From contig CM065390.1 in assembly GCA_033060915.1 (NCBI GenBank), positions 14,042,001 to 14,106,000 on the forward strand: a stretch of DNA of 64,000 nucleotides, written 5' to 3'. Of the stretch, positions 13,101-25,540 are shown in pieces. Position 1 is the stretch's first letter. The number at the start of each line of letters is the position of its first letter. Under the pieces are notes generated by a model. The model saw only the letters and a list, made by a program, of their open reading frames with translations. It was not told the DNA's origin and made no database searches. Origin of the DNA: Euryodendron excelsum (taxonomy: Eukaryota > Streptophyta > Magnoliopsida > Ericales > Pentaphylacaceae). A program made the position numbers and the translations under genes.

Positions 13101-14388
13101 CTCCGTATGTAATGGTAGGGGTAGTCGTTGGGTGTAGAATTTTCGTCTTCTTGTCAGGTACTAAAGGGTAGTTTTGGTAATTGAGGAGATATGTGGACAG
13201 GTGTCGATTAGGGAGAGGGGGACTGGGTGTTTGTTTCTTTTATCTATTTATTTATTATATCTATTTTTATTTGTGTGGACAAATCTAAAAATGGCAGCCG
13301 GGGAGTGGTGGCCCGGTGGGGACATCATTGCTTTCGCCAGTCCATTTAAGCTGTTCCCTCTCCTTCCAGTTGCCTGTTTTGGGATTTTTTTGACATTTAA
13401 TTATTGATACTGCCAGGGAAGCATTTTATCTGCAGCAGCTGTGTACTTGTACCCTTCTCTCCATTTTTCCTTTCACTCTTGTGTGTTTTTTTTAATCTTG
13501 AATTTGCATAGAAAAGGCAACCAAAAAACAAAACACAAAGAAAATAAAGGGAAAAATAGCTATTTTTTCTTTTAATTTTGGTTAGATTAGGAAAGAGACA
13601 AAAAAAGCATTAAATAATGCTATACAAACAGACGGCCACATCAGGGTTCTTTTTAAAAATAAGATTTTCCATATTTGTATAAAAAGATAATTTCATTTTC
13701 CTTGCACTGCCATTTAATATCCAAACCTTCCGTACGTTTTAGAGCAACGCACAAACAACAAAGATGGCACATGCAGACATTGCTTCAATTTTTTTTTCCC
13801 CCAAAAGCCAAATAAAATTGATATGATTTTATAACTATACAGTCCAGAACTGCAAAACAAAGTCATATTAACAAAATTGTCACCAGAAAAGTAAGGAGAC
13901 CAATCTCACTTCAAAGGATCCAAAAACAGACTTCATTCCTAGCTAAGACAAACATTTCGGCTCAATAAGCAATAGACAAATTAACTGTCAGTGCTGGCTC
14001 AACAAAACCATTCAATTATAAGGGTTTGACATTCTTTTTTCACCACTCTGTTGAAATCTAGGGCAACAGCAAACTTGGAGAGGCATTTCACATCCTCTGT
14101 CGGGTAACATTGGTGATACAATCCATTCTCCAAGTATTCAAAAATGACCCAAAAAAACACTGAAGGCAATGCATCATAACCATTTGTAACAAAATCAATT
14201 ATGTAAATGATAAAATTATGTTCTCATTTTCAAAGTTGAAAGTTGAACCACCGAAAAAATTCTAATACACATTCAAAGTTACCGGACTGAAACACTGAAT
14301 TGCTATTGAAGACCAACACAGACTAACAAAACTATCATAGTACCAATAAAATGTTTTTGCTCAAGATAAAAGGCTAGTTAAATCGATC
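13101..14388. other. Intergenic: ABCB20 upstream to RPL23A 3' end
   Basis: No gene recognised. The right part (about 14040-14388) is probably the 3' UTR and terminator region of RPL23A, whose stop codon is at 14391-14389. The rest is AT-rich with poly(T) and poly(A) runs and no repeat I can classify. Confidence 0.6.
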
Positions 14389-16300
14389 TTAGATGATTCC
14401 AATCTTGTTTGCCACATCCAAGGCATCATAGTCTGGAGTCAACCGCACGTATGCCTTCTTGGTTCCATCAGGCCTGCATCACACAATACATGTTGGAGTT
14501 ATTCAAAGTTGCCTCTACTTTTGGTCAATTTTATTTTTAGGAGAAATACTGTGCTGCATATAACAGCTGAACTTGCACACTGAAAAGAGATATGAACTGA
14601 ATTCTGACTCATTAAACAGTATTGACGTATTAAATCAATCACAATTGTCAAATAAAAATCAACCAACAAGTTCTAAAGTGGTTAATTTTGATCATTAAAA
14701 ATTGGACATCAAAACACCCCTGTGAAATAAGCCATCATTTCATGGAAGAATTCTACCAAAATCAATAGTAGGTATGTTTCTTTGGATAGCTAACCACTAA
14801 AACATGTAATTTTTATATTTAATACACTGCAAACTATACAGTCTATTCGTACATTCTATGAAAGAACTGCTTGTAAACAAATAAAATATCCTACATTACA
14901 GTGAAGCGTGCTAATCGAGTACCTGATCAAAGTGTTGACTTTCTTCGTCTGAATGTCATACATCTTCTTCACTGCATCCTTTATCTTTTTCTTGTCAGCA
15001 CGGATGTCAACAATGAAAACCAGGGTGTTGTTATCCTCGATCTTCTTCATTGCAGACTCAGTTGTCAGTGGATATTTTAGGATTTGATAATGGTCCAATT
15101 TGTTTCTAGGGGGTGCACTAATGCGGGGATACTTGGGGTTCCTGTCCTTCTTCAATGTCCTCGGCCTGTGAAAGGTAACTGATGTTCGGATCTTCTTAGC
15201 TTTTTTCTTGAAGGTTGATGAACCTGATTTCACAGCCTTGGCAGCCTTCAAGGCCTGCGCCTTTGGATCACCCTTTTTTGTACTGTCAGCTGCAGTGGAA
15301 GAAAGGATAAGAGTAGGTAAATGGAAAAGATGAAAAAGGTAACCAAACTTCTAATACTTTAGGTTAAAAAGTGTAAATCCCAACAGACAGGAAAAAGAGG
15401 ATTTGCAGCTCCTCCAACATTCAAGGTTTAAAACCCAATCTAAGCAATAGAAACAGATGACTAATCAGAATACATCCTTCTTAAAGCACAGGCTGATGGA
15501 TTAAACAAAAGGCCAACCCATAGAAGGTTGACCAACCATTTGCATATAAAAAAGTATTTATTCTCTTTTCTTGTTTGATAATGCAATTGCTGCTAAAATA
15601 TAGTGATGAACTGTCAGTTTAGGCTATTTTCTGCCTGTCATGTATCACTTCAAACATAGAAAACGGTAAATAACAAACAGCAATCCTTATCTAATATATC
15701 ACTGCAAAACAAAACTGTGTACAAGCCAAAAAAAATTCAAAATTTTCTAGGGAAGAGGCAATGGAAAAACATTGTTCTATTGTTTCTCTTGAATTTCACA
15801 ACGATTATGAGCTAGAAAGGATTAAACAGAAAATCATTCATTTCAAGTTGGGAAACACCAAATATCTAAAAAGGTCTTCAATTGTCCAAACTAATTACCA
15901 GTGTGTCTAGAATCTAAATACTTCTCATGGTCCAACCCATTGCACTTGCAACTACAAGAGATTCCTTTCATTAACTGGATTTTATTAACTCAAGATATTG
16001 GCTAGCACATCTTAATCTATTATATAGCATCCCCTTGACCACAAATTAAACTACCACGAATACAAATCAAGAGAAACAACTCATTGTACAAAAGCCACTG
16101 GTTATGGGTGCAGAATATGACTTAAGACATGCTCAATCACTTCCATGTGATACAATCTCTTAATTTAGAACACATTCAAGCTTAAGAAAGCCAAATCAGG
16201 CACAAGTAACATTTTAATATTCAGTAACAATATATCTACCCAAAACAAAACAAAAAAAGCAATAAAAAGTAATGTGCATGAACGTACCTTTAGGAGCCAT
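14389..16300 (-). CDS. RPL23A: 60S ribosomal protein L23A (uL23)
   Basis: Large-subunit ribosomal protein uL23, which sits at the peptide exit tunnel and contacts SRP and chaperones. Coding exons 16288-16300, 14923-15289 and 14389-14473 join in phase to 154 residues, the length of Arabidopsis RPL23A. Exon 1 has only 13 coding bases (MAPK plus one base). The N-terminus is lysine/alanine-rich ([18 protein letters not shown]). The conserved C-terminal half includes [20 protein letters not shown] and ends [13 protein letters not shown] further 5'-UTR intron is inferred at 16310-16621, with donor AAG/GTACGT and acceptor TTAGCAG. The gene has an obvious TATA box and site II elements upstream, as expected for a growth-regulated ribosomal protein gene. 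Confidence 0.97.
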
Positions 16301-16621
16301 TGTTGACAGCTGCTAACAAACCCAACCTAAATCAAACCAGTCAAATCAAATTCACAGAAATGAACTTTGTCAGTCCAAAACACAATTTCACAGAAGAAAA
16401 AAAAAATCGTTTCGCATATGATGTTGAAATTATTTAACATTAACCCTAGCTTAGGATATCCACTGAACATAGCTAGTATAGAAAAAACAAAATAACTATG
16501 AAATGTACAGATCCAAACATAGATGTATACACACGTCTATATGCATATATAACTAATATATAAAATTCGTATTGATGTATATACATATAGAAAGAGAAAG
16601 TAGGTTTAGCTCAAAACGTAC

Positions 16622-16684
16622 CTTGAAACGAAAGAGAGAGGGAGAGGGAGCTTCGGGTTGCTGCGGCCGACGAGTAGGGTTCGG
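16622..16684 (-). other. RPL23A 5'-UTR exon (inferred)
   Basis: Non-coding first exon inferred from a strong donor (TTTCAAG/GTACGT) at 16622/16621 and a TATA box about 30 bases upstream of the right end. The right end is an estimate. A leader intron of about 312 bp then precedes the ATG exon. Confidence 0.6.
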
Positions 16685-16709
16685 AAATGAGGGAACCATG
16701 TGAATGCCG

Positions 16710-16718
16710 CTTATATAG
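16710..16718 (-). promoter_or_regulatory. TATA box of RPL23A
   Basis: CTATATAAG on the minus strand, at a sensible distance upstream of the inferred 5'-UTR exon and the leader splice donor. Confidence 0.7.
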
Positions 16719-16780
16719 TGACCGAATTACCAAAATAACCTTTGTTCTGCTTCGAATCAATTTGTGACCTATTCTGTGTA

Positions 16781-16836
16781 TGGGCTGGGCTGGGTCGTGC
16801 CGAGCTGGGCTACTAAAATGACATGTTTGCTGGGCC
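16781..16836. promoter_or_regulatory. Cluster of site II elements upstream of RPL23A
   Basis: TGGGCT occurs at 16781-16786, 16786-16791 and 16806-16811, and TGGGCC at 16831-16836. TGGGCY (site II) motifs bind TCP factors and are enriched in plant ribosomal-protein and cell-cycle promoters. They lie about 65-125 bp upstream of the TATA box. Confidence 0.65.
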
Positions 16837-16870
16837 ACAGTCATTTACTTAAAAGCCTGTTTGGACATAA

Positions 16871-17124
16871 TAGACTGTTTGGAACTCGGGGGAGGTAAGG
16901 AAAGTGAAAGGAAGGTAAAATTTTAGAATTTTCTTTCCCTTTTCCTTTTCTCTGTTTGATGGAAGGGAAAGTAAAGGAAAAAAAGGGAAAAAAAATTTTA
17001 AATTGATCTCTCTCTTCTTTTCCTCCACTTTTCTTCCATTTTCTTTGCAAAATCAAGCAGGAAAAAAAAACTAATTTCCCTTCACTTTCCCTTCTCTTCC
17101 CTCCTCCAAGTTCCAAACAAGCTG
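16871..17124. mobile_element. Purine/pyrimidine-rich Tourist-like MITE
   Basis: The two ends are imperfect inverted repeats over about 40 bp: left ACTGTTTGGAACTCGGGGG, right read outward CAGCTTGTTTGGAACTTGG, both running into purine-rich sequence. TAA lies on both sides (16868-16870 and 17125-17127), consistent with PIF/Harbinger target duplication. It sits immediately upstream of the RPL23A site II cluster. A diverged relative is at about 53467-53720. Confidence 0.6.
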
Positions 17125-17127
17125 TAA

Positions 17128-17729
17128 AATTCTTTGGTTCAGGGTTGATTTAAACCCAAACAATATCATATTGGCCAGTAAAACAAACAAAACTTTTTTG
17201 AAATCAACTCGTATTTGATTTATTAAAAGGTTGTTTGAGATTAACTTGGTATGCAACTAAGTCAAGCTTGAACTCATTTTGAATCTTATTAATTCTCAAG
17301 GATTATATATAAAAAAAATAACCAAACCCCTCAAGTTCAGTTCAATTGAAATTTATTTGAGATAGACCTGAAAGTTAAATTAAGTCAGACTCGAACACAT
17401 TTTGAAACTAGGTTGCTCTTGAGAAGATTGAATCGTCTCTAGCCACCTCTATTTTCTCTCTTCTTTCTGCAATCCTGCTGGTTTAACAACCATTGCTAGA
17501 TCATGAAACTAAATCAATTGGTTCCTTCAATAGAATTGTACACAATAAGAAAACAAAACATCCATGTTTATATACACTTGCTGTTCTGTGGTTTAGGTGA
17601 AAGGCAGAAACCACAGAAGTTTTGCAGTTGCAGACAGTCTCATAAATCCATTTATACAATTGAAGTGGTAACCAAATTCAATCCTCCAACAATTGAAGCT
17701 GCTGCAGGAGCTGCATCATCAGCAAGAGA
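17128..17729. other. Intergenic to GlcAT14 3' UTR, no gene
   Basis: No gene recognised. AT-rich sequence with a low-complexity dispersed-repeat flavour (repeated AGTCAAGCTTGAACTCATTT-like phrases). The right part is probably the 3' UTR of the GT14 gene, whose stop codon is 17732-17730. Confidence 0.5.
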
Positions 17730-20700
17730 TTACCGACGAAAACATTGATGCGAATAGAAAGTAGTGTTAGCCATTAATCTCAGAAGAAGCTTCTCAAAGG
17801 TCTTAGCCGCTGGACCTGGTCTGAGAATGCCCATGTCACCCCAGTGCTGGCAAGGATCTCTGCCCCTTCCTCGCCTACCCAGACACCAAGCTCCCGGTGA
17901 TATCATACCTGCCCTTCTATGAAGAACAAGAGAGTCAATCTCGTCCAGAACTGGTTCATTTGCAGGGAATTTCCCAGCAAAAGCAGCACCACTGCTCAGC
18001 ATCTTTTCCAAATCAGAAAGCCTTAGAAATCGAGCCTCTTTTACAGAAGGGTCAATCCATTCAGTGAAGCGCAAGTTGGAGTTGACAACTGTTTTGGAGA
18101 ACTCCTTGGAATTGCAAGCAAGAGTCTGAAAGTAGTCTCTGTGTGAGTACTTAGTGTTTGAAAAGAACAAGAGGAGTATTCTTGGTAGGTTGTCCCATCC
18201 TAGGATGGAGAACTCCAGAAGGTTGCGGCTCAAAATCACATGTGGAGAACCTGATGAAATAAAGGAAATATTGATTAAGCATATAGTAGAGGAATTACCT
18301 ATATATTTTATGGTATTCCGCAATAGGGAATGAGGAAGACAAACAAAAAGAGGAGTAATCTTTAAATAGCCAACACCATCATAGAGCAGTGCTCAATTCA
18401 TTCCAATGTGTGAGGTAGTTAAATTTTATTGCTGACAGAATAAACGAAAAAGGAAGAAAGAAAGAAAAAACCAATAAGTATTTTTTTTTGTAATTTAAAC
18501 AGCATTACAATGGCTACATATTGGCAACCAAAGACTGCATCTTTGCCGAAATCAAATGTTATTTTTTCCCAATTTCATTTTCTCTGTCAAGTACTGAACC
18601 ACAAGGCCCATTCCAACGAATATAACTTGAGATTCAATGTGAATGAAAAATTTGAGAACCATGTAGCCCAGATTCTGAAGAATTAACAGCAGCGTTTTTA
18701 TCTTTGCTTCCACTGTTCCAACATCACGGGGTTTTCAATTTTGCATTCAGCCAAGCATAGTCGTTTTAGCCTAAAGGTTGGATATAGCTTCTGTATATCA
18801 GTGCAGATTTCAACTTTTGGTGCCTATAATTGCATGCCTGATCCTTTCATTCGAGCCTCCAAAGAAGTTGATGATGCATGCATTTGCATGGATTGAACTC
18901 CTTGATCAATGGGCCAGCCATCACCAATAAACAAAGTAAGTTCCCTCATAAAGGATTGTGAGAAAATCGTTTAAGCACTACACAGGAAGCCCATGTCATA
19001 CCATGCTAATTTTCCACAGTTACAGATATTATTCAAGCAATAGATGATAAACAAATGCATTAATAGTTATCTAAACAAATTTTACTGATTCAAGGAACTA
19101 GTTAATAAAAAATCCTCTACAAAATAGTGGATAGGCGAAGAGGATAAACATAAGTTCACAGTAATAACGAGTTGAACTTCTCAATTCTCAAAGACTTTTG
19201 TATACAACAAAAAGGCCTACAATGTTCTTATCATGTCAAAACTTTCACCAAACAAGAAATTTGGATTAAGCCAGGTTATGTGCGTGCAGTTAATACCTTC
19301 CTACAATAAGGAAGTTTGAGACAGTTTCCCCCAAATAGCAAGTACTGTCTTATGGTCGGTAAATGTGTCATCAATAGAATATGAAATCAAAATCTTAAAT
19401 CTAACAGGTTTCCAGATAGCAGTAGCACATTTCTAAGGCAGAACATTCAAGTGTTGTCATCCTACAGACAGCAACAAAGACGAGGAACAAAGAAAGAAAA
19501 AAGTGGGCTGCCAAAACAAGACAATACCATAGACAAATTAATGATTGCAAGTAGTGTACCTGTGTAAAATCTGTATGCATTCGGCAGGATGCGTTTTTTG
19601 TTGCCTGTGAACATTCTGCCTTTCGATATGAGATATAGGCCAGGATCAACAACAATCTCCATAATCCTTTGATACCTGGATACAGAATGCAAGGTTACAA
19701 TCAGCATCTACATCCCAATCATGAGCCAGCTAAAATGTTTAAACGTGTCGTAGATAAATGATAATGCTCACTCCTTGAAGCTAGTATTACTAGTATGCTC
19801 TATGAAGTTAAAATCCCTCGGCGCAAAGGACAGGATGTGGAGAAAATCTGTAAACAGATGAGGAATAAAACATATTAACCCCCAAATAGGTAAAAGAATA
19901 TAAAAATATGGAACAAGCCAAAAAAAAAACTATTATGTAGCAGACAAACATGATGTTTTAAAATGCGGTTACCAATACAAGTTTCTACAGGAATTGATGG
20001 TTTCCAAAATGGGGGAATAAATCCATGAGAAGAGATCAAGTGCAACACATGGACCATACAAATGCACAACTGATGCCAGATATTGCTCGTGAATTGACTA
20101 GTTTATTGAAAAATCCATTAGCAGACGTGACCAAGGTCTCATGGAAAACTACGATGCCTTTGGTAGGTGGCACTGGTGGTGGTTGGTGGTACAGTAGTAG
20201 AAACAATAGTTGTAAAGACTGATGGAGCAGAAAAATGGAAGTGGTTAGATGCACTGGCATTGATAGATAGCCCTCTATTTGTTATTTCCAATCTCAAAAC
20301 CCTTCCCAAGTCTAATCAAGGTTCTTGAGTAGCATTTTTTTGTCAAACTCTAGTGCTCCTAATTTATTTTTTTAGTTATTGTGAGTCTACATAACATGGC
20401 TTGCTTCGTTGGAACACTTGTTGCAGCATTTCCAGTGGAGTTCGTGGCAACTGTTCTAGTGTTTAGATGGCCTTGATGAAGGTACAGGTGAAAGTGACAG
20501 TTGTAGCAGAGGAGATGATTATACTACTGGCATAATAACGTTGTTCCCATCTTCACATCTCTTTTCTACTAGCAAATTTGGGGATGAGGGGTTCTAATAC
20601 AGCCTGAAGTAATTCGCATCTAAAAGTGCCAACCAGATTAAGGTAAATAATTGCTGCTGAAGTAGCTTAATTGGTTTTGTCTTGGATATATTTTAAGGAA

Positions 20701-22704
20701 GCTCATAAAAGTATAGCGAACAAAACTCTTTTAACTTTTGCGAATGTCTGAAAAAATTTCATGTTTACTTGGTAAATTTTTTTGGGTTCATCATGGTTGA
20801 TTAGTTTCTGGGCAGCAGAAAAACCATAATTACTTTGCTGCTGTGAACACATGCTGGACAAGTTGACTTTGACGAAATTCTAGAGATGGTTCTCTTAGAC
20901 AATTTGCTCATAAAAACATTTATCAACACAAATTCCTGAAACTCTTGAAGTGAACTTTGGCGGGATTTGCATCCCACAAAGGTTCATCCAACTCGGAATC
21001 TGATACAACCTTACCAAGAGTAGACGAGCAAGCATTAATTTCTTCATTTTTATCAGAGGATTGATTTATGTATTTTTTTAATAGAACTTACGTGCATTTG
21101 ATCAATTAAACGTACCAGTTCGAATTCTCACAATCGTTTGAAATGGTTGTAATTATTGCACGGTCAATAATGCAGTCAGTCCCTTCAAATGCAAAACACA
21201 TTGAAATACGACATGAGATTTACATATATACCCAATTTAAGAAATTAAATAAAATAAGGTACCTTAAGAGAGTGGTTTTCAACACCTTCCACTTAAGTCT
21301 TTTTCTCGTCTCTTTAGTGTTACATGACTGGTTGTGCTAATTTTCTAGTGTAGTGCAAGGCCAATTATTTTATTTTTGAAAGATAGTCCTATGTTTGGTG
21401 GCCTAGTAGGTGCCTGATGTTGACACCATCTGTGAAAACACATGCATATCAGTATTCATCTACTTCTAGCATATTTCTTTGCTTATCAAAATGAAGTTGG
21501 TCCCATGGGCAATACAATAATTTTTTTTTTCCCTATTGTTTATATGCATGATATGAGGACAAAGATGGAGAGAAAAACAAATAACCAGCCAATATTAAAC
21601 TAATTACTGAATAATTTATGTTAGCAAGTTGTCCTAATTTATTTTACTTTAGTTAATATGGTTACCCAGATTGGTTTAATTTTCTGATAAGTAATAATAT
21701 TGTATTGAGAAGCAGCAAGAGGATGCAAACCCATATAAAAGCTCTACAAGCAAAGAGAAATTGGCCTAGATTGGGTCTAACCCAGCATGGTTTATTATAC
21801 ACTTCTTATGTCTCCATGGCATCAACAAAATCTAGAAATTGGCCTAGGTTCGGGTCTAACCCGCCAGCTTGGTTTATAACCCTATTCACCACTCTTGCTA
21901 GTTGCAACAAGCCCACAAACAACAACAGATGGAGTAAATTTTTTTATTTCAAGCACTATTGCAGTAAATTCGTTGAGTGGTCACTGCTAAAACTCCAATA
22001 ACATTCAAGAAGACATCCAAGAAAACAAAACAAAAATGCCTAATTGACATTTTGATTAGCTCTTTGAAAACGAAAATCACATTTTAATCATTGCAATGTA
22101 AACACTGAACACTGTCAACTAGCAAGATCTACAATCCCAACATGTCCAACAACTTATTTAATTCAATAATCAAAGCATAGAATGAAGTGTTGAAGAGCTC
22201 AAACGTACCGTCCTGAGAAATGAGAGGATAATCAGAGGCATCGAGATTGACAAACCAGTCCCAATTTCTCCTAGACCTTAACAAAATGGCCGCACCGTGA
22301 AGAACCAAAGCCAGAGACGTAGAACCTTCTTCTCTGACCAAATTTGCTTTCTCGATCACATTCACGTTTTCCGCAGCAACAAACACTTGGACCGAACCCA
22401 CCATCCGGGCAAGCTCTTCCCTCTGCTCCTTGGACGCGCGACGGTCGAGATGTAACAGGTAGTGGTTTCTGGGGTGGTAGGTGGCTTGGAGGAGTCTGAA
22501 AATTCGAGGGCCGTCTTTGTCGGTGCCGGAGATGAAGTAGGCGATTCTGGGTGGAGGTGGGTAGGGGATGGCGAGGTTTGAGGGGAGAGAGAAGTGGCGG
22601 TGGTGGTTGGGGAGGGTGGGAGGTGGAGGGAGGAGGAAGAGGAGGAGAGAGAGGAGGGAAATGGTGAGGAGAGAGAACAGGAGGTTTCGAATGAGCATAG
22701 CCAT
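17730..22704 (-). CDS. GT14 beta-glucuronosyltransferase, GlcAT14-like (core-2/I-branching family)
   Basis: Type II Golgi glycosyltransferase of CAZy family GT14. Plant members transfer glucuronic acid to beta-1,6/1,3-galactan side chains of arabinogalactan proteins. Coding exons 22209-22704, 19772-19847, 19560-19675 and 17730-18250 join in phase to 402 residues, the usual family length. An N-terminal hydrophobic anchor (residues about 4-23) is followed by a proline-rich stem. The core starts with RIAYFISGTDKDGPRIFRLL; the family motif appears as WFVNLDASDYPLISQDDFLH across the exon 1/2 junction. The C-terminus contains PGAWCLGRRGRGRDPCQHWG. I chose the ATG at 22704 because an in-frame TAA lies seven codons upstream. 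Intron 1 is about 2.4 kb. Assignment to a particular GlcAT14 paralogue is not possible by eye. Confidence 0.93.
21684..21760 (-). mobile_element. Possible LINE 3'-end fragment in GT14 intron 1
   Basis: CTGATAAGTAATAATATTG resembles the inverted 3' end of the plant LINEs seen elsewhere here (the one at 36340 reads TTGATAAGTAAGATAATTG). Nothing coding remains. Two similar phrases starting GAAATTGGCCTAG follow at 21759 and 21837. Confidence 0.35.
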
Positions 22705-23500
22705 AGATGGAGAGGTGCACACTTACAGAGAGAGCAGAGAGGAGACAGAGAGAGGACAGAGAATGAGAGTGAAGAGTGAGAGAGTAGTGCAACGGTCCCA
22801 TTAATTAAATGGCTCTTGGTCTACCCGCTCAATGGTTGGTGACGTTGGTCTGAATTAATTCTGTCCTTGGGCCCTGTTTGGTATAGTTTTGAGAAAACTA
22901 CTCTCACCATCATGTGTTTTTTTTTTTTCTGAGAATTTGTAAAATTTCTGAGGACTAGTTTCGTTGGTATTTCTAATTGAAAAAAAAAAAAAAGAAACAG
23001 GGAGCCAAAAAAAAATAGCATTTTGGTGTTTCCTAAAAATTAGTTCATTTTAACTTCGCTATTTTTAAAACAACGAATCAAACGAATTTTTTATTTTGTT
23101 TTCTGCTTTCTGTAGCTTTGAGAATAGAAAATTGTTTTTAAAAACTTTGCATGCAAATTTGAGGTGTGCATTAGCGGATTAGAATCCTCTCCATTCCTCA
23201 GTTAAAATAGATATCTCAATCTATTGATTAAAATATTAACACATTAATTAATATAAAAATAAATAATTAAAATGAGTTAACTTAAAATTTATTATACAAT
23301 AAAAGATTTATAGTCATATATAAAGAAACATAATTTAATACAAACGATGTAATTTTGATAAGACACCTTAATAAGTCATCATCTAGTTTATTGATCAATA
23401 GAATTAAAATCTCTATTTCATGATGGAGAAAATCCAAGTCCTGTGTTGCTTCATGAATGCTCAAATCATAATAGTAAAAATAAGTAATTATATTTTACTT
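22705..23500. other. GT14 gene leader and upstream region
   Basis: The first 90 bases are CT-rich on the gene strand, a usual plant leader. At 22866-22890 GGGCCCTGTTTGGTATAG looks like the terminus of a PIF/Harbinger-type MITE, but I could not find a matching right end, so it may be truncated. The remainder is AT-rich without genes. Confidence 0.45.
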
Positions 23501-23850
23501 CCTCGTAATTTGAGTCAAAATTAAATAATCATCTGTGGTTTAGACTTATCTGTAAAATAGATAAAAACTGTTATATTTAACTAAAATTTTGTCATAAGAA
23601 TATTTTTATTATTTTATCTCTCCAAATTAAAACATCAAAAGATGATTTTGCTCTTTTATGTCTTTTGAGAGATATTTTTTTGTTATTTCATTAAATCATC
23701 TTTTTATTGTTTTAATTTAGAGATATAAAATGACAAAAATATTTTTGTGACAAAATTTTTATTAAATTTAATAATTTTATATATTCTATAAATGAGGCCA
23801 AATTATAAAAATAAAAAATTATATATTTTAACTCAAATCACAACGGACCT
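23501..23850. mobile_element. Foldback MITE with long inverted repeats
   Basis: The left half (about 23501-23650) and right half (about 23690-23850) are inverted copies of each other over about 150 bp. Matching outer parts are TAATTTGAGTCAAAATTA and, reverse-complemented, TGATTTGAGTTAAAATAT. Matching inner parts are CCAAATTAAAACATCAAAAG and CTAAATTAAAACAATAAAAA. The whole unit could form one long hairpin. No coding capacity; target duplication not resolved. Confidence 0.7.
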
Positions 23851-25274
23851 AATCACCTAGTAAGAATAACAAAAGAAAAAGGCTCGTAATTTGAGGACAA
23901 ATAGTTCTATCAGAATGATTGGACTAAAGCGGAAAATTTTCAAAGCTTTAGTCCAAAGTGTTCTGACTGATAAATCTCTTTCTTGGAGCTAGAAACAATT
24001 GCATTGGTTGTTGTCACCTTATAAAATCGTTCATAAATACACATCAATCAATCAATCACACAGACAAAACTATTAAGGCTAATCTTGTTGACTGCCTTCA
24101 TTTGAAAACACGATTCCTGCATGAATTTTATGCTTTCTACCAATAGAGACTTATCCGGTTGGATCTTGGATTTGACAATAAAAAAGAAAACAAAAGTAAA
24201 ATAAAATTATTTATACATATTATTTTTTATGGGTATTTGATAAATACCTTATTAATTTTCCTAACTCAACCAATTAAAAGAAAGAAAACAATTTATAAAT
24301 TTTTTCACTCCATTTTCCATACCTATCATTTCGAGAATTTTATGATACCTCACCAAAATTTGACAACACATGAATACAGAGGATGGACGGCAATCAATTT
24401 GTAACATCTCAATTGCATTGTCCTAACAATACAGAGAGAGGGTACCTTCCATCTATCATGAGGGCAATAAAAGAGCCATTAAAATTGGATTAGTCCTCAT
24501 ATTAGCTTAGAAGACTCTTGGACATCCAAGAAGCAATATTTAGGGTTAATCAAAACGATTTGAATAATGATCTCACGAGTCCAGAAAATACATGCCCGAC
24601 CTATAGAAAGGAGACACATCAGATAAGTGCAAGGCCTATTGTTCGATGTCTGATGTCTATAATTTCTGGTACGATTCAGTATATCTGCATATTTAATTCA
24701 AAGAGCTTTGGAAACACATGCAACCTGTTAATTTAGAGCCTTTTGTGAATCTGTAATAAACCTTCAACCAGCTGCATATAGACATTTTACAGATTTTCAA
24801 AAGTTTGTATTTTGTAACTACTGTTCCCACATGGAACAGCTTATCTCCAGGTGGGTTCATCTATAGTCTCTTGTTGCGACTGTGATATTAATTTCAATGC
24901 CATTAAACATGCTCAAGAAAATGCAGAGGTAATGTGAAGAACAAAACTATCAAAGTATCTATACGCCTGAAATGACTTTTGAAGTCAGTTTCTAGCCATA
25001 GCAGATATACAAAGAGGTTCTGTCAGTAGGACAAATGTACTTATCGAAAAAAAAAAAAATGTCTGTAGAACAAGTGCTTTGTGGTTACGAGGGTGTCACG
25101 GCAACTGTACAACCAGGTGAATCACCGGTGACTAGCTTGCAAAGTAGCCACCTACAAAAGAGCAAGCCAGAAAGATCAAAATTTGAAGGACAAAAAAATC
25201 ATGTTCATAAATCAAACAAAAAGGCGCGCTCAGTCATCTCCAAGCTAAACCCTGTGATTGGCAATAAACTAACA

Positions 25275-25540
25275 ACCACCACCACAACAATCAATGGCTA
25301 CATTTTCCTGCTTGAAATGAGGAAATGATCAAAACAGGAAAACCACCAGAGGACAATCATGGACTTTGCATTTGAGAGTACAGCTAGAAGAGTCCAATAA
25401 AAGTAACTAGCACCACCACCACAATGATCAATAACTACATTAATAACTACATTTTCCTGCTTGAACCGAGGAAATGATCTAAACAGGAAATGCAAACCAG
25501 AGGACAATCATGGACTTCACATTTGAGAGCACCAATTAAA
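25275..25540. repeat. Direct repeat, about 150-bp period, two copies
   Basis: CATTTTCCTGCTTGAA occurs at about 25301 and 25450, and GAGGACAATCATGGACTT at about 25350 and 25500, both preceded by a CCACCACCAC run. This is a tandem duplication with moderate divergence. Confidence 0.75.

Noticed and set aside
15290..16287. Possible intronic C/D snoRNA in RPL23A intron 1 (GTGATGA near 15602)
   Set aside because: A convincing D box and terminal stem were not found, and the orientation is opposite to the host gene.
22271..22801. 176-codon open frame overlapping GT14 exon 1
   Set aside because: It is another frame of the same strand through a proline/leucine-rich signal-anchor region; the GT14 frame has clear homology.
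22866..23160. MITE starting GGGCCCTGTTTGGTATAG
   Set aside because: The left end looks right for PIF/Harbinger, but I found no inverted right end or target duplication, so it is not listed as a defined element.
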